Source of the DNA: Chloroflexota bacterium
GTDB taxonomy: Bacteria > Chloroflexota > Dormibacteria > CF-121
Length of the DNA: 38,554 nucleotides
Direction: 5' to 3'
NCBI GenBank assembly: GCA_005882775.1
Contig: VBDY01000139.1
Location: 1-38,554 of the forward strand
In this document: positions 32,037-38,554 of the stretch, piece after piece
Layout of the letters: the number at the start of each line of letters is the position of its first letter
Position numbering within the stretch: the first letter of the stretch is position 1
Notes under the pieces: model-generated
What the model saw: only the letters and a program-made list of their open reading frames with translations
Databases searched by the model: none
Told to the model about the DNA's origin: nothing
Position numbers and translations under genes: made by a program

Positions 32037-32587
32037 GCTGGTGGACGGAGCTAAGTGCCGAGCTGGGCCGGGAGACGCAGCCGGTCAACACCGTTGTGAG
32101 ACTGATCATCCTGGAGCGCGGAATTCGGGGCGGGCTTCTCCTGTTGCTCAGCATTGCCCTGCTTACGGACAGTCAGCAAATCCTGGGGCTGGTCCGGCAG
32201 TGGGCATCCGCCCTGGACGTCGAGGCTGCCCCTGAGCTGACCCGGCGCCAGGGTTTCTTCCGCCAGATCCTCTTCAACGTCCTGTCCTGGGTCGGGGCGC
32301 TCGGCGGCCGGACGGTGGTCATGATCGCGATCGGGCTGATGGCGTTTTCCCTGCTCGAGCTGACCGAAGCGGTCGGCCTGGCCCGGCGCCGGCGCTGGGC
32401 AGAGTACCTGACCGTGATCGCCGGCTGCCTCGGCATCCCGTTCGAGGTCTTTGAGGTGATCCGCCGGCAGACGGTGCTGCGAATCAGCTTCCTCGTGATC
32501 AACGTGGCCATCGTGCTCTACCTGGCCTGGGCCAAGCACCTCTTTGGCCTCCGGGGCGGGCGGAGAACCGAAACGCTTAGCGCGTAG
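32033..32587 (+). CDS. DUF2127 family membrane protein
   Basis: A 184 aa protein with four hydrophobic segments: VVRLIILERGIRGGLLLLLSIALL, GRTVVMIAIGLMAFSLLELTEAVGL, YLTVIAGCLGIPFEVFEVI and ISFLVINVAIVLYLAWAKHLF. The LLELTEAVGLARRRRWAEYLTVIAG...PFEVFEVI pattern is the DUF2127 signature. The function is unknown. ATG 32033 overlaps the aminotransferase stop (ATGA), so the two are translated together. Its 3' end overlaps the convergent hypothetical gene by 11 nt. Confidence 0.85.
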   Translation: MSWWTELSAELGRETQPVNTVVRLIILERGIRGGLLLLLSIALLTDSQQILGLVRQWASALDVEAAPELTRRQGFFRQILFNVLSWVGALGGRTVVMIAIGLMAFSLLELTEAVGLARRRRWAEYLTVIAGCLGIPFEVFEVIRRQTVLRISFLVINVAIVLYLAWAKHLFGLRGGRRTETLSA

Positions 32588-32957
32588 AGTCTGGCTGGAG
32601 TGGGATTCCCACCCCTGAAACGCCCAGCGGCTCGGCGTGCCGGGTCAGCATGCCGACCAGGAAGCCGAGAACGCGGTCAGCGGAAGATCCACTCGAGATG
32701 TTTGCCAGGAGGGCAGGTTCGGGAGTCCTGAACGCGCCCAGCGCACCGGCTCTTGCTGCTCGCGAAAAGGTCGGTGTCCCGGCCGGTGCGAAGGTGACGC
32801 GCACCGCGGCATAGCGGTCACCGGAGTGGACCAGTGTCAGCGGCTTCTTCCTTCGCACCTCCCAGGCGCGGATCTCCTGGCGGCTGATGCGTCGCTGCAG
32901 GGTGGTCAAGAACCGCTTTCCGCCAGGGTCCTTGCCGGCATATATGGCCACCTGCAT
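32577..32957 (-). CDS. Hypothetical protein, 126 aa
   Basis: I do not recognise a family. It is a soluble, basic protein: MQVAIYAGKDPGGKRFLTTLQRRISRQEIRAWEV, then KKPLTLVHSGDRYAAVRVTFAPAGTP, and a second half with a helix NISSGSSADRVLGFLVGMLTRHAEPLGVSGVGIPLQP. ATG 32957 is chosen because a minus-strand TATAGT box ends exactly 6 nt upstream; the GTG at 32963 used by the ORF track directly abuts that box. It stands alone, transcribed away from the inositol-lipid operon in the same direction as it, with its own promoter. Confidence 0.6.
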   Translation of the reverse strand: MQVAIYAGKDPGGKRFLTTLQRRISRQEIRAWEVRRKKPLTLVHSGDRYAAVRVTFAPAGTPTFSRAARAGALGAFRTPEPALLANISSGSSADRVLGFLVGMLTRHAEPLGVSGVGIPLQPDSTR

Positions 32958-32963
32958 GCGCAC

Positions 32964-32969
32964 ACTATA
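32964..32969 (-). promoter_or_regulatory. -10 box of the 126-aa hypothetical gene
   Basis: TATAGT on the minus strand (32969-32964), 6 nt before ATG 32957, no ribosome-binding site. It lies in the 21-nt gap after the last gene of the inositol-lipid operon. Confidence 0.5.
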
Positions 32970-32978
32970 CCGCCGGGA

Positions 32979-33656
32979 TCAGGTCTTTCCCCAGGTCTCG
33001 AAAAAGCGCCGCATGGCGGCTCGCACGGGCTGCGGCGAGCGGCGCGGTTCGTCGGCGATGAACGCCTGCTGGGCTCGCTGTTCGCGCAGCTCGGCGCGGT
33101 TCTGTCGCCAGACCTCCCAGACCCGCTGCACCGCGGTCACGTTGGTGCCGATGGCCAGGATCCAGAGCGCGATGGTGAGCGTCGACCAGCTCGTGGGGAG
33201 TGGCTCCAGCAGCAACCCGGCGACGATGATCACCACCCGCTCAGGCCTTGCCAGGATACCCGCCTCGCATCTAAAGCCGAGACTCTGCGCCCGCGCCCGC
33301 ACGTAGCTGACCAGAAAGGAGCCGGCCAGCGCGGTGAGGACGAGGATCGGCTCCAGCGTCAGATGATGGGCAAGGAAGTAGACCAGGATGCCGAGGTAGA
33401 CGACGCCCTCCGAGTACCGGTCGACCGTCGAGTCGAGGAAGGCTCCATACCGGTAGACCTTGCCGGAGGCCCGGGCGAGGGCTCCGTCGAAGATGTCGAA
33501 AAGCCCGGCGAAGAGGAGCACGCATCCGCCCAGGAAGACCTGACCGATCGCGACGAGTCCGGCGCCGAGCGTGGTGATGGCTAGCCCGAAAAGGGTAAGC
33601 ATGTTGGGGGTGATAGCTGAGTCGCGAAAGGTGCCCACGAATTTCTGCGTAAACAT
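32979..33656 (-). CDS. pgsA: Phosphatidylinositol-phosphate synthase-type CDP-alcohol phosphatidyltransferase
   Basis: A 225 aa membrane enzyme predicted to join CDP-diacylglycerol and inositol 1-phosphate to give phosphatidylinositol phosphate. The family motif is complete: D54-x2-D57-G-x2-A-R-x8-G71-x3-D75-x3-D79 (DIFDGALARASGKVYRYGAFLDSTVD). It has about six hydrophobic helices. The later FLVSYVRARAQSLGFRCEAGILARPERVVIIVAG segment resembles the R-P-E-R block of mycobacterial PgsA1 and related inositol-phosphate-using enzymes rather than PgsA of the glycerol-phosphate type. Linkage to ino1 and a PimA homologue supports that specificity. ATG 33656 overlaps the upstream stop by 1 nt (TGATG). 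It is the last gene of the operon. Confidence 0.88.
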   Translation of the reverse strand: MFTQKFVGTFRDSAITPNMLTLFGLAITTLGAGLVAIGQVFLGGCVLLFAGLFDIFDGALARASGKVYRYGAFLDSTVDRYSEGVVYLGILVYFLAHHLTLEPILVLTALAGSFLVSYVRARAQSLGFRCEAGILARPERVVIIVAGLLLEPLPTSWSTLTIALWILAIGTNVTAVQRVWEVWRQNRAELREQRAQQAFIADEPRRSPQPVRAAMRRFFETWGKT

Positions 33657-34813
33657 CAGTTCGGGCTCAGGGTGGGCTCGAGCCGCATCTGCGGCACAGG
33701 ACGCGGCCGGGCCGATGCTTGCCGGTAGACATCCTGCACCTGGTCGATCACGCGTTCCCAGTCATACTGCTGGACCGTGCGCAGCCCTGCGACGCCGAGG
33801 TCGCGGCGCAGGGTAGGACCGTTGATCAGGGCCTCCAGCACCGTGGCGAGCTGCCGCTTGTTCTTGGGTTCCACCAGGAGCCCTTCCCGGCCGTGGGTCA
33901 GGACGTGCCGGAAGCCGGCGATGTCGGTTGCGACGATCGGCTTGCCCGAGGCCATCGCCTCGAGCAGGACGATGCCAAAGCTCTCATCACCGGTCGCCGG
34001 TGAGCAGAAGATGTCGGCGCTCGCGTAGTAGCGGGGCAGCTCATCCGATGACACGTAGCCGGCCGTGACCACGTCCTCCAGTTGCTTGCGGGCGATGAAA
34101 TTGCCGTACCAGCGGCGAAGAGGCCCGTCGCCGACGATGATCAGCCGGATGGCCGGATAGCTTCGCTTGAGCTGGGCAAACGCGCGAAGCAGATAGCCAA
34201 GGCCTTTGCGATATTCCAGGCGGCCGACGAAAAGGATGTTGCACTTGCCGTCTGCGAACTCGGGGAGGGGTGGCTGGTTGCGGAAGCGCTGGACGTCGAT
34301 CCCATTGGGGACCACCCGGTACTCGCCGGGAAAATAGTGCTCAACGAACTCTTTCGCAGGCACCGAGACGGCAATCCGGGCGTTCAGCCGGCGAACATAC
34401 CGTTTCAGCAAGGGCTTGCCGTAGTAGTAGCCGACGTTGGAGCGGGCGAACGCGTGGAAGGTCCCGACGTTGACCGTCTGCGAGTAGCGGAGCGCGGTTA
34501 CCGGGAGGACCGGCATCAGCGGCTCGTGGTAATGGATGACGTCGAAGTTTCCGTCTCGCACGTAGTGCTTGATCCGGTTGGTCAGATGGAAGCTGACGGT
34601 GATCCGGGCGACCGAGCCGTGCATCGGGATGGGAAAGGGCCGGCCGACCCTGACGAAGTCCGGATGGGTGTCCGCGTAGTCTGCGTCGGAGCAGGGCGCG
34701 AACACGGTGATGTCATGGCCACGCCGGCGCAGCCCGGCCGCCAGGTGGCGAACGTGCTCGGTGACCCCGCCCGGGTGCGCGTAGTCGTAGGCCGAGATCA
34801 GCGCGATCCTCAT
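33656..34813 (-). CDS. pimA: PimA-like GT4 phosphatidylinositol mannosyltransferase
   Basis: A 385 aa GT-B glycosyltransferase of family GT4, predicted to transfer mannose from GDP-mannose to the inositol ring of phosphatidylinositol at the inner membrane face. It parallels mycobacterial PimA block by block: MRIALISAYDYAHPGGVTEHVRHLAAGLRRRGHDITVFAP, PIPMHGSVARI, FDVIHYHEPLMP, GTFHAFARSN, VVPNGIDVQRF, ILFVGRLEYRKGLGYLL and the E-x7-E motif GDESFGIVLLEAM. ATG 34813 overlaps the upstream stop by 4 nt. Another GT4 acceptor cannot be excluded from sequence alone. The neighbours (ino1, PIP synthase, PatA-like acyltransferases) make the PI mannoside assignment the simplest. Confidence 0.88.
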   Translation of the reverse strand: MRIALISAYDYAHPGGVTEHVRHLAAGLRRRGHDITVFAPCSDADYADTHPDFVRVGRPFPIPMHGSVARITVSFHLTNRIKHYVRDGNFDVIHYHEPLMPVLPVTALRYSQTVNVGTFHAFARSNVGYYYGKPLLKRYVRRLNARIAVSVPAKEFVEHYFPGEYRVVPNGIDVQRFRNQPPLPEFADGKCNILFVGRLEYRKGLGYLLRAFAQLKRSYPAIRLIIVGDGPLRRWYGNFIARKQLEDVVTAGYVSSDELPRYYASADIFCSPATGDESFGIVLLEAMASGKPIVATDIAGFRHVLTHGREGLLVEPKNKRQLATVLEALINGPTLRRDLGVAGLRTVQQYDWERVIDQVQDVYRQASARPRPVPQMRLEPTLSPN

Positions 34814-35556
34814 TGGCCGACGACAGCGCGAACGGCCAGGCGCCCGACCCTGGCCCAGTTACGGCCGATCCGGCGGAACTTCAGCTGAGCGATCCGCCGG
34901 TGGGTCATGAAGTCCCAGTACTCGCCGAACGCCTGGGTCTGGCTGGCCATGATGGCCTTCTTCATGTCCTCCGCGGTCGAGCCGGGAAAGCTGGTGTAAC
35001 CGGTCCCAATCCCTTCCAGGTGGTGGCTGTCCGAGCAACCTACCTCAGGGAGATGGAAGCGGCCCTTATTCAGCCGATGGATCTTGGCCGCGCAGGTCCG
35101 CCCGGCGACCGACGGGTTGAAGGTCTCCACCGCATCGAAGTAGATCTCAGGCGAGGTATCTTTCATGATGCCGTCGAAGGAGCGGAAGCCGATGCTGCGG
35201 GTGAGCATCGAGAAGGGGTGAACCGCGATCGCCAGGCCACCCTGTTCGTGGATCCGGCCGATCGTCCAGTCGAGCGGCCGCCACATGGGGATTGGTTTCT
35301 CGATGAAGAGAGCCAGCAGGTGGCCGTGGAGGGTGGTGACCTCGGAGCCGGCAACCACGTCGAAGTCGTACTCGTTGGCGAGTTCGAGCGCCTCGTAGCT
35401 ACCCGTCAGCCGGTCGTGATCCGTGATGGCAACCACGTCCAGGTCGGTGCGGTCACGGACATAGTCCAGCACCTCTCGCACCGTGGCGGTGCCATCGTTG
35501 AGCGAGGTGTGCATATGAAAGTCCGCTTTTCCCAAGAGGTCCTCCTTACTCTCCAA
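34810..35556 (-). CDS. PHP-domain phosphoesterase; candidate phosphatidylinositol-phosphate phosphatase
   Basis: A 248 aa protein of the PHP superfamily (DNA polymerase/histidinol phosphatase type), trinuclear-metal phosphoesterases. The expected ligands are all visible: H14-x-H16 in ADFHMHTSLNDG, the VAITDHD motif at 42-48, E72 in VVAGSEVTTLHGH, H113 in IAVHPF and D176-S-H178 in VGCSDSHHLEGIGTGYTSFPG. The C-terminal 50 residues are basic and helical (RRIAQLKFRRIGRNWARVGRLAVRAVV) and could touch the membrane surface. ATG 35556 has AGGAGG-like bases in the preceding codons and overlaps the acyltransferase stop by 11 nt. Position between the acyltransferases and PimA suggests it dephosphorylates phosphatidylinositol phosphate to phosphatidylinositol; this is inference. 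Histidinol phosphate or nucleotide substrates remain possible. Confidence 0.88.
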   Translation of the reverse strand: MESKEDLLGKADFHMHTSLNDGTATVREVLDYVRDRTDLDVVAITDHDRLTGSYEALELANEYDFDVVAGSEVTTLHGHLLALFIEKPIPMWRPLDWTIGRIHEQGGLAIAVHPFSMLTRSIGFRSFDGIMKDTSPEIYFDAVETFNPSVAGRTCAAKIHRLNKGRFHLPEVGCSDSHHLEGIGTGYTSFPGSTAEDMKKAIMASQTQAFGEYWDFMTHRRIAQLKFRRIGRNWARVGRLAVRAVVGQ

Positions 35557-36466
35557 CGGCGGCTTGCGCCGGCGGTGACGGGATGGTGACGGACGGGGAG
35601 ATCTGCTTGTCCGGCCAGATCGGCTCGAGCACGTGCCACTGGTCCGGATACCTACTTATATAGCGTTCAAACGTCGCCAGGATCTGTTGCATGGCACTTC
35701 TGACGTCATTGTCATGGTTGTCACTGGGGGTCAGGAAGATGGGCGGCTCGCCGATCGCAATATAGCGGTCGTCAGGATCGCGCAGGCAGACGGCCGGCAG
35801 TATCGGAGCGCCGGTCTTCAGGGCCAGTTCCACCGGGCCGGTGGGAAAGGACGCCAGCCGGCCGAAGAAGGGGAACTGCCGGCCGGTCTTGAGGATGTCG
35901 CGGTCCATCGCCAGGACCACCAACCGGTGCTCCTTGAGCATCCGCAGGATGTCCCGCGCCCCCGTCCGGCTGAGCGGAACGATCTTCATGCCCATCCGCG
36001 AGCGAACCCGAAAGACGTGTTCGAATAGCCGCCGGGGTTCGATCTGTTCGACCATGATCCCGATCTCGCCGAACGAGGCCGCCCAGCTGGCTGCCGCCAG
36101 CTCCCAGGAACCCATGTGTGGTGCCACCACGATCACACCCTTGCCGGCCGCGATGGCGCGGTCCAGGTTCTCCCGCCCGATCGGGGTCAGCAGTGTGCCC
36201 AGTCTGACCCGGTCCATGCGCGGGATCTTGAAGAAATCGATCCAGGCTTTGGTGTAGTTCAGCCAGTTCTGCCAGGCGAGCTTGCGGATGGCCGGGCCGG
36301 CGAGCTCGGGACAGACGTGCTCCAGGTTGCGCTCCAGGGCTTTCCGCTGGCGGCCGAGCAGTGGGAATGCGAGGGTGCTGATCACCACGCCCAACGCGTA
36401 GGCGAGGCGCCGGGGCAACCGGGCGATGATGCCTTCGATCACCCGGAACCCGACGTAGGTGATCAT
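35546..36466 (-). CDS. LpxL/HtrB-family acyltransferase, PatA-like (second of a pair)
   Basis: A 306 aa membrane-associated acyltransferase. One hydrophobic segment near the N-terminus (AYALGVVISTLAFPLL) is followed by the catalytic H-x4-E box VVAPHMGSWELAAASWAASFGEIGIMVE, then VFRVRSRMGMKIVPLSRTGARDILRMLKEHRLVVLAMDRDI, GRLASFPTGPVELALKTGAPILPAV and the closing YISRYPDQWHVLEPIW. In actinobacteria the homologue PatA acylates the mannose of PIM next to pgsA and pimA. Lipid A is not expected here, as no outer-membrane genes are seen. ATG 36466 overlaps the preceding stop by 4 nt. The C-terminal tail (SPSVTIPSPPAQAAVGE) is low-complexity. Confidence 0.9.
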   Translation of the reverse strand: MITYVGFRVIEGIIARLPRRLAYALGVVISTLAFPLLGRQRKALERNLEHVCPELAGPAIRKLAWQNWLNYTKAWIDFFKIPRMDRVRLGTLLTPIGRENLDRAIAAGKGVIVVAPHMGSWELAAASWAASFGEIGIMVEQIEPRRLFEHVFRVRSRMGMKIVPLSRTGARDILRMLKEHRLVVLAMDRDILKTGRQFPFFGRLASFPTGPVELALKTGAPILPAVCLRDPDDRYIAIGEPPIFLTPSDNHDNDVRSAMQQILATFERYISRYPDQWHVLEPIWPDKQISPSVTIPSPPAQAAVGE

Positions 36467-37374
36467 GAGGGATCTAGAGCTGGTTGCATCGGCGGGGGAC
36501 TGACCGGCCGCTGGTCGTTACGCCACACGCGCAGGAAGACCAGCCACTGGTCGGGTTCCCGCCGGATGATGCGCTCGAAAAACTGGACTATCCGCTCGGT
36601 GGTCACCTGGATGTCGTGCGCGGTGTCGCCGGTCCGGCTGACCTCGAGGGCGGCCTCGACCTCGGCCACGTACAGGTTGTCGGGCTGGCGCCGAAGCCAT
36701 ACCGGGATGATAGGAACACCCGTCTTGAGGGCGATCGCCGCCGGCCCGGCGGGAAGGGTGGCCGGCCGGTTGAAGAACGTCACATTTACGCCCCGGTCGC
36801 CGGTGTACAGGTCCGAGGCCAGGGCCACGAGCTCGTTACGGGCCAGCGCCTTGATGATGTTGCGCAGGCTCCCGGCCAGCGGTATGATCCCCATCCCGAT
36901 CCGTTTGCGGGATGTGATCACCAGGTCGTTGATCCCGCCGGCGCGGAGCTCGTTGACCACCGCGTTGATCGGGTATCCGTAAACCGCCGAGGCGGCGGCC
37001 AGCATGTCCCAGTTGCCGATATGGGCGGTCACCACGATGGCACCCTTGCCGCCGGCGAGGGCTCGGTCGATGTGCTCGATCCCTTCCGGCCGGACCATCC
37101 GCCGTATCTCCTCGGGGGATAGCGAGTACATCAGCATGAAGTCGGCGATCATCTTGAAATAGTTGCCGAAGGCGTGGCGGGCGGTCCGTTTCGCCAGCGG
37201 ATCGTTCCAGGGCACGCCCAGCACCTGGCCGTAGTTCTCGTAGGCGATCCGGCGCCGGCGCGGCATCAGATAAAAGGCGCAGCGGCCGGTCAGCGCCGCC
37301 AGCGGATAGCGCAGCCGTGGCGGCAGTGTCCGGATGATCCAGTTCCCCAGCCGAAACAGGGGCACCAGGATCAT
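36463..37374 (-). CDS. LpxL/HtrB-family acyltransferase, PatA-like (first of a pair)
   Basis: A 303 aa paralogue of the next gene. The N-terminus is amphipathic ([27 protein letters not shown]). The catalytic box is [27 protein letters not shown] (H-x4-D). It is followed by [67 protein letters not shown] and [14 protein letters not shown]. It differs from its neighbour in having Asp rather than Glu in the H-x4-D/E motif, so the two may act on different positions or lipids. Two acylation steps would fit the double acylation of PIM known from mycobacteria; this is inference. ATG 37374 overlaps the ino1 stop by 4 nt. Confidence 0.9.
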   Translation of the reverse strand: MILVPLFRLGNWIIRTLPPRLRYPLAALTGRCAFYLMPRRRRIAYENYGQVLGVPWNDPLAKRTARHAFGNYFKMIADFMLMYSLSPEEIRRMVRPEGIEHIDRALAGGKGAIVVTAHIGNWDMLAAASAVYGYPINAVVNELRAGGINDLVITSRKRIGMGIIPLAGSLRNIIKALARNELVALASDLYTGDRGVNVTFFNRPATLPAGPAAIALKTGVPIIPVWLRRQPDNLYVAEVEAALEVSRTGDTAHDIQVTTERIVQFFERIIRREPDQWLVFLRVWRNDQRPVSPPPMQPALDPS

Positions 37375-38554
37375 CGGCGGTGGCCTGCCTCCTTGCTCGC
37401 GGTCGACGCCGGCACCGCGCCCGGGGCGGGCATTTCGCCGTTCAGCGTTGTCCCGGCTATGAAGGCCTCGGTCAGCCGGTGGGCCACCGAGTCCGTGTAC
37501 TGCGTGGGAGGTGATTTCATGAAGTAGGCCGACGGGCCGTCGAGCGCGCCGGCCAGCTTGCGGTCCAGGGCGAGCTTACAACAGCGGACGGCGTCGATCA
37601 CGACGCCGGCGCTATTCGGAGAGTCCCAGACCTCCAGCTTGAGCTCGACGTTGAGGGGCACATCCCCGAAGGAGCGGCCTTCCATGCGGATGTAGGCCCA
37701 CTTGCGGTCGCCCAACCAGGGCACATAGTCCGATGGCCCGATATGGATGTTGTCGTCGCCGATCTCTCGCTTGAGCTGCGACTTGACGCTGTTCGTCTTG
37801 GAGATCTTCTTGGAGGTCAGCCGCTCACGTTCGAGCATGTTCAGGAAGTCGGTGTTTCCGCCAAAGTTCAGCTGATAGGTCCGTTCCAGCCGGACGCCGC
37901 GGTCCTCGAACAGCCGGGTCAGGACCCGGTGCACGATGGTGGCGCCCACCTGGGACTTGATGTCGTCGCCGATGATCGGAATGCCACGCTTTTCGAAGCG
38001 GCCGCGCCAGTAAGGCTCGCGGGCAAGGAATACCGGCATGCAATTGACGAAGGCGCAGCCGGCGTCGAGGACCTGCTCGGCGTACCACTTCACGGCTTCC
38101 TCGCTGCCGACCGGAAGGTAGTTCACGACGACGTCGGTCCGGGTCTGTTTCAGGATGCCGACGATATCAGCGGTCGGCCCCGGGGCCTTGGTGATGATCT
38201 GTGAGAGGTACTTCCCCAGCCCGTCATGGGTCATGCCGCGCTCCACCTTGATACCCAGGTGAGGCACGTCGGCGAACTTAACGGTGTTGTTGTGTCCGGC
38301 GAAAATCGCGTCGGACAGGTCCTTGCCGACCTTGTCCTTGTCGATGTCGAATGCAGCGGAGAACTCGATGTCCCGGATGTGGTAGCCGCCCAGCTCGGCG
38401 TGCATGATTCCCGGGATCTCCGACCCGGGCTTGGCATCCCGGTAGTACTGCACTCCCTGCACCAGGGAGGACGCGCAGTTGCCCACCCCCAGGACAGCCA
38501 CCCGGACCTTGCGGCGGGACCGGGAATCAGGGCGCGCAGCCCGTTTCTTGACGG
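37371..38554 (-). CDS. ino1: myo-Inositol-1-phosphate synthase (N-terminus beyond window)
   Basis: This enzyme converts glucose 6-phosphate to inositol 1-phosphate with NAD recycling, the entry to all inositol lipids. About 394 residues are visible. The Rossmann motif [22 protein letters not shown] is followed by [111 protein letters not shown] and the C-terminal [34 protein letters not shown]. This is the short actinobacterial/archaeal type. The frame stays open upstream of the GTG at 38501 (reading [16 protein letters not shown]), so GTG 38501 is probably internal and the start lies outside. It is the first visible gene of the inositol-lipid operon. Confidence 0.95.
   Translation of the reverse strand, partial: VKKRAARPDSRSRRKVRVAVLGVGNCASSLVQGVQYYRDAKPGSEIPGIMHAELGGYHIRDIEFSAAFDIDKDKVGKDLSDAIFAGHNNTVKFADVPHLGIKVERGMTHDGLGKYLSQIITKAPGPTADIVGILKQTRTDVVVNYLPVGSEEAVKWYAEQVLDAGCAFVNCMPVFLAREPYWRGRFEKRGIPIIGDDIKSQVGATIVHRVLTRLFEDRGVRLERTYQLNFGGNTDFLNMLERERLTSKKISKTNSVKSQLKREIGDDNIHIGPSDYVPWLGDRKWAYIRMEGRSFGDVPLNVELKLEVWDSPNSAGVVIDAVRCCKLALDRKLAGALDGPSAYFMKSPPTQYTDSVAHRLTEAFIAGTTLNGEMPAPGAVPASTASKEAGHRR

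Noticed and set aside
32637-33584. Plus-strand ORF of 315 aa
   Set aside because: It is antisense to the 126-aa hypothetical gene and the CDP-alcohol transferase gene. Composition is Gly/Arg/Gln-rich as expected from the reverse of GC-rich coding sequence.

Overview
The window is high-GC, gene-dense bacterial chromosome with no stretch over 300 bases lacking a gene. I see no mobile element, CRISPR array, tRNA or rRNA. The gene set suggests a single-membrane Terrabacteria-type soil lineage. Pointers are PdxST vitamin B6 synthesis, the tmk-darA (c-di-AMP receptor) pair, a Ycf45/SpoIIIAA-like R3H ATPase, a MoxR-DUF58-transglutaminase operon, DUF5667, and an actinobacterial-style inositol-phospholipid pathway. 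Ca. Dormibacterota, another Chloroflexota relative or a deep actinobacterial branch would all fit. This placement is inferred from gene content only.

Layout from left to right. 1-228 is the 3' end of a glycerate kinase. 435-2097 holds an ECF sigma factor with a zinc-finger-like tail, divergent from a DUF6982/SHOCT-type protein. 2054-5693 holds two tandem lipoprotein solute-binding proteins for peptides or similar ligands; the second carries a single-base frameshift. 5768-9269 is tldD-tldE-class I glutamine amidotransferase, one overlapping operon. 9271-10068 (minus) is a stand-alone GT51 glycosyltransferase, divergent from pdxS-pdxT-GNAT-R3H ATPase (10106-14170), followed by tmk-darA-DUF554 and a small membrane protein. 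16407-21124 is moxR-DUF58-transglutaminase. 21042-21764 (minus) is an RNase Z-like hydrolase, divergent from selD. 23028-24297 is a second ECF sigma factor with a DUF5667 membrane partner. 24489-28286 carries lspA, a GAF-like protein, and pepP-MBL-cobalamin-binding protein. 28283-32957 holds small units, several of them divergent: a CoA-binding protein, csaA-glutamate dehydrogenase, aminotransferase V-DUF2127, and unknowns. 32979-38554 (minus) is one compact operon: ino1, two LpxL/PatA-type acyltransferases, a PHP phosphoesterase, a PimA-like mannosyltransferase and a PIP-synthase-type CDP-alcohol phosphotransferase.

Three things stand out. (1) selD is itself a selenoprotein gene: an in-frame UGA replaces the catalytic Cys codon and is followed at once by a SECIS-like hairpin, so the ORF track starts it 99 nt too late. 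(2) The 3' operon would make inositol-1-phosphate, convert it to phosphatidylinositol phosphate, then mannosylate and acylate it. It contains a PHP enzyme that could be the PIP phosphatase the pathway needs. (3) At least 13 start codons lie only 6-9 nt after a TANNNT-type -10 box with no ribosome-binding site. This is the mark of leaderless transcription. Four such pairs are divergent, with only 25-38 bp between the two start codons. A GC-rich hairpin repeat sits directly upstream of two of these promoters (lspA, pepP).
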